Shown: positions 7,192 through 10,615 of the stretch, piece by piece
Numbering within the stretch: the stretch's first letter is position 1
Layout of the letters: every line of letters begins with the position of its first letter
Source of the DNA: Clostridiales bacterium UBA1740
Lineage (GTDB): Bacteria; Bacillota; Clostridia; Oscillospirales; CAG-272
Reading direction: 5' to 3'
Assembly: GCA_002315715.1 (NCBI GenBank)
Contig: DCHY01000006.1
Coordinates: forward strand, 325 to 10,939
Length of the DNA: 10,615 bases
Translations under genes and position numbers: made by a program
The notes under the pieces: model-generated
What the model was told of the DNA's origin: nothing
Seen by the model: the letters and a program-made list of their open reading frames with translations, nothing else
Databases searched by the model: none

Positions 7192-8595
7192 ATGCTTTAC
7201 GCTTTGATACCGCCGATTATTTGCGCTTTCTTTGTTTCGCTTGGCGGATACGTGAAAAAGAAAAACGAATCTTTCCCGTATCTGTTTTCCCTCGGCATTT
7301 TTCTTTTGATTCTCATCGGCTTTAAAGGATATTTCACCGACGCTTTCGCCGCCGCGATTTTTCACTATACCGAGGTGGACGCCGCTTTGTTTGACAATCG
7401 CATTTTGCTTGCGTTTGTCCGTTGGGCGGTTTTGTTCTCGGAGGCGGTTTGTGTCACGTACGCCATGACCGATTCTCCCGCCATGCGCCGCGTCGCGGCG
7501 AGAGGCGCTTTGCCGCTTACCGTTTTATCCCTCTTCTTTCTCAAGCCGACCCTTGTCTGCTACACGGCGGATTTGCCGGCGGAAGTATGGAACTACGGTA
7601 TATCTTTGCCCGATTTTCTCCGAGTTTCTCTTTATCTTCTGGAACTCACCTTGACGCTGTGTATCGGTGTTAAGGCCTTGCTCATCGACCGCAAATCGAC
7701 GGATGCCATCGGGAACCAAGCCAAAAAGCATACCCTCGTCTGCGCCGTTTGCACCATGCCGTTTTTGACGCAGGGCGCCTTCTTCGGAGAAGGCGAGCAC
7801 GTCATCACGATTGGCGATCCTTTACAGTTCTTGTGGATAGCACTCATCGTCGGGCTTCTTCTCGGCGTCTATTTCCTGTATCGAAATGCGGACGAAAAAG
7901 AAAAGACGGCTATTATGACATTCCTCACCGTCTATCTTTTCACTCACTATAATTCAATATATTGGAACGGCGTGACGCTCAGACGTTTGCCCTTGCAACT
8001 GTGCAATCTTGCCGCCTATCTTTTCGTAATATTTCTTTTCATCCGTTCTCAGAAGTTCTTTGATTTTCTCTTTATCGCCACGACGGCGGGCTGTATTATC
8101 GCCATCGCCACGGTGACGGAAGAAACGCCCATGTTCGGTTTTTGGGCGATGCACTACTTCGTCGAGCACACTTTTGTTTACATAATTCCGCTTTTATACG
8201 CTATGCTCGGACTGTATAAGATGCCGAGAGGGAAAATAGCCATTCACCACTTCGGCGTCGGATACACCGTCTACGTGGCTGTCTGCGTCTTTCTCAACGC
8301 TCTTGCGAACGGCGTGTTGGCAACGGCGGAAAATCTCAATCACGAGATCTTCAACGATGCGAATTATTTCTACACGCGCTATTGTCCCGTCTCGGCGCTC
8401 GAAGGGCTTTATAACGCTCTAAACGTCGGTACTTTCACGATATGCGGCACGACCTTCTCGGTCGGGTACCTCGCCTTCGTTTATATCGTCTTTGCCGCCT
8501 TAGCGCTTCTTGAATACCTCGGCTATCTCGGCATCGTTAAACTCATCAAAAAAATCACCGCGAAATCCCCCGAAAAGGAAACCGCGGCGGTATAA
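7192..8595 (+). CDS. Polytopic membrane protein with C-terminal YwaF/TMEM164-like module
   Basis: A 467-aa protein with about 13 hydrophobic segments. The C-terminal half (about 235-467) resembles bacterial YwaF (TIGR02206) and eukaryotic TMEM164: LRRLPLQLCNLAAYLF at 264-279 (TM3, C271) and MHYFVEHTFVYII at 320-332 (TM5, H326). In TMEM164, a phospholipid acyltransferase, a TM3 Cys and a TM5 His are the reported catalytic pair; the spacing here (55 residues) is close. The N-terminal half (1 to about 233) shows the same rhythm of seven segments but has no equivalent Cys/His pair, which suggests an internal duplication with one inactive copy. AAAAGGA (7177-7183) precedes the ATG. It is last in the operon, after pgsA, so a role in lipid metabolism or the envelope is plausible but unproven. 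Confidence 0.7.
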   Translation: MLYALIPPIICAFFVSLGGYVKKKNESFPYLFSLGIFLLILIGFKGYFTDAFAAAIFHYTEVDAALFDNRILLAFVRWAVLFSEAVCVTYAMTDSPAMRRVAARGALPLTVLSLFFLKPTLVCYTADLPAEVWNYGISLPDFLRVSLYLLELTLTLCIGVKALLIDRKSTDAIGNQAKKHTLVCAVCTMPFLTQGAFFGEGEHVITIGDPLQFLWIALIVGLLLGVYFLYRNADEKEKTAIMTFLTVYLFTHYNSIYWNGVTLRRLPLQLCNLAAYLFVIFLFIRSQKFFDFLFIATTAGCIIAIATVTEETPMFGFWAMHYFVEHTFVYIIPLLYAMLGLYKMPRGKIAIHHFGVGYTVYVAVCVFLNALANGVLATAENLNHEIFNDANYFYTRYCPVSALEGLYNALNVGTFTICGTTFSVGYLAFVYIVFAALALLEYLGYLGIVKLIKKITAKSPEKETAAV

Positions 8596-8596
8596 C

Positions 8597-8637
8597 AAAA
8601 GCACCCGGGACTATGCGTCCTTGGGTGCTTCTTTTTT
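8597..8637. terminator. Bidirectional terminator between convergent genes
   Basis: The outer stem AAGCACCC (8599-8606) pairs with GGGTGCTT (8623-8630). An inner stem GGAC (8608-8611) pairs with GTCC (8617-8620) around a 5-nt loop. A T-run follows at 8632-8637 on the + strand, and the AAAA at 8597-8600 gives a shorter U-run on the - strand. It serves the operon ending at 8595 and also the - strand gene, whose TAG (8613-8611) lies inside the hairpin. Confidence 0.85.
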
Positions 8638-9324
8638 GAGAAAAACGGCGTATAGCGCGGCGGTCATGCACATCGACAGCGCGATAAACGCGAAATTGGC
8701 CGCGAGCAAAATAGAAGGGGCGGCTTTCAAAATCGACGGCAAAAGCAAATACCCGCCCGCCGTCGTTAATCCGAAAACGGACGTGCCGCACTTGGTGTTG
8801 ACGAGGGCAATCCCACCGTAAAGACCGAGCGTAAAAACGACGGAAGCGAGAATCCCCGATATTCTCAGCGGGACTTCCCGGTTGCGAATCAACCAAAATC
8901 CGAAGAGCGAAAGCCCCATTTGCCCGAGAACGTAAACGGCGGTTCGCTCGTTAAAATAGGCGGTGTTTTGCGCATGGTAGAACAGGGTGGCAAATGCGTT
9001 TAGGAGCAAAGGAAAGGGAAGAAGAGAAACCGTCAGCCAAAGAAAACGGCGGATTTTTTCAAAAGGTAAAACCGACGCCAAAAGCGTTAGAAAAAACAAT
9101 AGAGGTATGACGTTGTACGTCGGCAAAAACGCGAGGAGCACCGGGTGCCCTTTCGGGTAATTCGTTGCCGTTTCCAATAGGGGGAAAAGGTACGTGACAA
9201 AGAGAAAAAACGAAACGGAAAAGAGAAGTCCGCGCCCGTACCGTTTGGGATGTCGCAAAACCGAAATCATCCCCAAAATCCAAAGCACCGAAACGATGCC
9301 TATCATTATCTTATATCCGAGCAT
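8611..9324 (-). CDS. Seven-TM membrane protein of unknown function (promoter-distal)
   Basis: A 237-aa protein with about seven hydrophobic segments: roughly 2-23, 32-50, 65-87, 94-116, 128-146, 154-175 and 206-229. It ends KKEAPKDA. I do not recognise a named family, but the layout resembles a single YwaF-like module. TM3 has LPTYNVIPLL (67-76), where the Cys of the YwaF-like neighbour would be replaced by Tyr70. TM5 has VLGQMG (132-137), with Gln135 where the His would be. The chosen ATG at 9324 has GAGG 6 nt upstream; an ATG at 9330 (two residues longer) is nearly as good. A much longer opening from 9417 overlaps the upstream gene and is unlikely. It overlaps the upstream gene by 14 bp, so the two are probably coupled and co-transcribed. 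Confidence 0.72.
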   Translation of the reverse strand: MLGYKIMIGIVSVLWILGMISVLRHPKRYGRGLLFSVSFFLFVTYLFPLLETATNYPKGHPVLLAFLPTYNVIPLLFFLTLLASVLPFEKIRRFLWLTVSLLPFPLLLNAFATLFYHAQNTAYFNERTAVYVLGQMGLSLFGFWLIRNREVPLRISGILASVVFTLGLYGGIALVNTKCGTSVFGLTTAGGYLLLPSILKAAPSILLAANFAFIALSMCMTAALYAVFLKKEAPKDA

Positions 9325-10066
9325 ATACATCCTCGCTTTCCGCTTGCTTCGGCAATCGTTTTTGCACGACGTCCGAAACGTGACACCCGAGGGCGAGAAG
9401 CCCGCAAAGCCCCGCAAAATATAGGAGAGCCGAGAGCGCGGAACTCTTTGTCAATACGAGATTATAGATATTGTGTTCCCCGTAGAGATGCAAGCCGAAA
9501 AAAGACGTTTTGAAGACGGCATTGATCAAAAGTACCGTCAAAGCCGTGCCAAACACAAAGCCGCAGGCGGCGATTTTGGTCTTTCGCGTGTAGACGACCA
9601 CGCGGTTTTGAAGGATGATAAACCCGTAAAGGCCAAAAAGGATATGCCCGAAATTGTCAAAAATGATGCAGGTATAAAGCCAGGGCTGAAAAGCGAAAAT
9701 GCGTGTCACGGTGTTATATATCCCGGCGAGAATCATGGCAGGACACATGATGCCGCAAACGGCGCGAAACGCCTGCTTGATTCGCTCCGGCATGAAAATA
9801 GCCAAAAACGACAGTGTGAAAAGAAAAGGACTGAGATTGGCGAGCGGATGAATGAGGTAAAACCAACGGCTATTAACCCCGTCTTTCACCACTTTTTCAA
9901 GAAGATTCAGAACGTAACAAAGCACGATGCCGAAAAGAAGATAATTTTCTTGGTGAAAGCGTAGGCGCACAGGGTGCTTTGATAGGTGGAATATTCCCAC
10001 AACCAACACCGCCGTTTCCAAAAGAAAAGACAAAAAATATCCGAAAAAAGTTAAACCGACGCTCAT
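9311..10066 (-). CDS. Seven-TM membrane protein of unknown function (promoter-proximal)
   Basis: A 251-aa protein with about seven hydrophobic segments: roughly 2-28, 42-60, 70-92, 100-120, 131-152, 165-186 and 208-230. It has a polar C-terminal tail. No named family is certain; by eye it follows the YwaF/TMEM164 layout. TM3 carries HPLANLSPFLF (73-83), alignable with LPLQLCNLAAYLF of the 7192-8595 product with Ala in place of Cys. TM5 carries FDNFGHILFG (136-145), where His141 matches that protein's H326. AAAGGAAAG sits 6-7 nt before the ATG, downstream of the promoter at 10100-10128. Its stop codon lies inside the next gene. The product may be a partner of that gene's protein, as the two are of similar size and overlap. 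Confidence 0.72.
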   Translation of the reverse strand: MSVGLTFFGYFLSFLLETAVLVVGIFHLSKHPVRLRFHQENYLLFGIVLCYVLNLLEKVVKDGVNSRWFYLIHPLANLSPFLFTLSFLAIFMPERIKQAFRAVCGIMCPAMILAGIYNTVTRIFAFQPWLYTCIIFDNFGHILFGLYGFIILQNRVVVYTRKTKIAACGFVFGTALTVLLINAVFKTSFFGLHLYGEHNIYNLVLTKSSALSALLYFAGLCGLLALGCHVSDVVQKRLPKQAESEDVYARI

Positions 10067-10099
10067 ATTTCTTTCCTTTATGTCATATCGTATGCGACA

Positions 10100-10128
10100 A
10101 GGATAACATATTCCACGCGGTCCGTCAA
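10100..10128 (-). promoter_or_regulatory. Promoter of the two - strand membrane genes
   Basis: Read on the - strand, the -35 box is TTGACG (10128-10123), then a 17-nt spacer, then the -10 box TATCCT (10105-10100) with an extended TG one base before it. The start would be near 10093, about 27 nt before the ATG at 10066. Confidence 0.6.
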
Positions 10129-10156
10129 CCGAAAACGGAAAAAAACAAAATAAGAG

Positions 10157-10185
10157 TTGACTTTTTTCCCCGTCTTGGCTATAAT
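10157..10185 (+). promoter_or_regulatory. Promoter of ssrA
   Basis: The -35 box TTGACT (10157-10162), a 17-nt spacer and a perfect -10 box TATAAT (10180-10185) form the strongest promoter in the window, as expected for an abundant stable RNA. The distance to the mature 5' end at 10204 leaves only a short leader for RNase P to remove. Confidence 0.85.
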
Positions 10186-10203
10186 ATCCTTACTCAATTC
10201 TAC

Positions 10204-10593
10204 GGGGCTGATTGGTTTCGACGGGGATTTTGAGGTACGATAAGCGCAGCGGGCTGAGTAATCCCGTCAACTGCTCAAACTTAAAAACAAACGACAACAA
10301 TAGAGTTGCTTTGGCTGCCTAAGGTTTGACGCCTTCGGGCGTTGAATCCGGCAGTGCCGTGGCCACTTGTGCCACCCGTTCCGCCGGAGAGGACGACGAC
10401 TCCGGCCGAGCGTCAAATGAGTCGTGAACATGCGTCGAGAGTTTCCTTTGTATCGACCATGCAGAAAAAGGATACCGAACGGTTAGCCTGTCTGTCGGCG
10501 AACCGCCTCGGGAAAATCAAAGACTGACTGTCTGCGAAGAAAGTTGTGCCGAGGGGTTTTCGGACACGGGTTCAATTCCCGCCAGCTCCACCA
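10204..10593 (+). ncRNA. ssrA: tmRNA (ssrA), one-piece form
   Basis: The transfer-messenger RNA rescues stalled ribosomes by acting first as alanyl-tRNA and then as the mRNA for a degradation tag. The 5' end GGGGCTGATTGGTTTCGACGGGG and the 3' end with GGGTTCAATTCCCGCCAGCTCC then ACCA are diagnostic. The acceptor stem pairs GGGGCTG (10204-10210) with CAGCTCC (10583-10589) with one G-U. CCA (10591-10593) is encoded. The tag frame ends at TAA 10320-10322, preceded by codons for TNDNNRVALAA. Length is about 390 nt, normal for a one-piece tmRNA. The codon at the usual alanine resume position (10287-10289) is ACA, so where the tag begins is unclear. The 61-codon open frame within this RNA is not a gene. 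Confidence 0.97.
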
Positions 10594-10615
10594 ATAAAAA
10601 AGCGCCCGTAAGGGT
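10594..10615 (+). terminator. Start of the ssrA terminator, cut by the window end
   Basis: An A-run is followed by AGCGCCC, the loop GTAA and GGGT at the last bases. This is the 5' arm and the beginning of the 3' arm of an intrinsic terminator whose T-run lies outside the window. Confidence 0.6.

Noticed and set aside
9325..9417. Upstream start for the distal - strand membrane gene
   Set aside because: It would add a basic, non-hydrophobic 31-residue stretch and overlap the preceding gene by over 100 bp. Starts at 9324 or 9330 follow a plausible ribosome binding site.
10342..10527. 61-codon open frame inside the tmRNA
   Set aside because: The whole interval is structured tmRNA with diagnostic ends, so the frame is incidental.
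1..10615. CRISPR array, insertion sequence, prophage or defence system
   Set aside because: No regularly spaced direct repeats, transposase or integrase motifs, or inverted-repeat ends were seen. Gene content is mostly housekeeping. tmRNA genes are common integration sites, but the sequence beyond the CCA is cut by the window edge, so an element further right cannot be judged.

Overview
The window (about 10.6 kb, mid GC) looks like chromosomal DNA of an uncultured anaerobic Clostridia-type Firmicute. Evidence seen: strong AGGAGG-type ribosome binding sites, a TTG start, tightly packed co-directional genes, a DUF5685-like gene overlapping a DnaJ gene, rimO followed by pgsA, and a one-piece tmRNA whose tag ends in VALAA. 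The order-level assignment is inference; no rRNA or marker tree is possible here.

Layout. Positions 1-148 hold the edge of an unidentified element ending in an intrinsic terminator. A good extended -10 promoter (196-224) then drives eight + strand genes from 255 to 8595, with junctions between a 14-bp overlap and a 30-bp gap, so probably one operon: rsuA-type rRNA pseudouridine synthase, tex, a DUF5685-like protein, a DnaJ/TPR/Cys-tail protein, a small membrane protein, rimO, pgsA and a large YwaF/TMEM164-like membrane protein. A bidirectional terminator at 8597-8637 closes it. Two overlapping - strand genes (8611-9324 and 9311-10066) encode 7-TM proteins and converge on that terminator. Their promoter stands back to back with a near-consensus promoter for ssrA (tmRNA, 10204-10593), whose terminator is cut by the window end.

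How the genes fit together. The operon mixes ribosome maturation and modification (RsuA, RimO), a transcription/RNA-binding factor (Tex), a J-domain co-chaperone with a conserved partner, and envelope phospholipid synthesis (PgsA). The tmRNA adds ribosome rescue in a separate unit.

The most interesting part is the group of poorly known membrane proteins at 7192-10066. By reading the hydrophobic segments, the 467-aa protein looks like two 7-TM modules in tandem, and the two convergent genes look like single modules of the same type (237 and 251 aa). Only the C-terminal module of the large protein keeps a Cys in TM3 and a His in TM5, in the arrangement known for TMEM164 acyltransferases. The single modules have lost one or both residues. 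This is a hypothesis from reading by eye, not from a database search.
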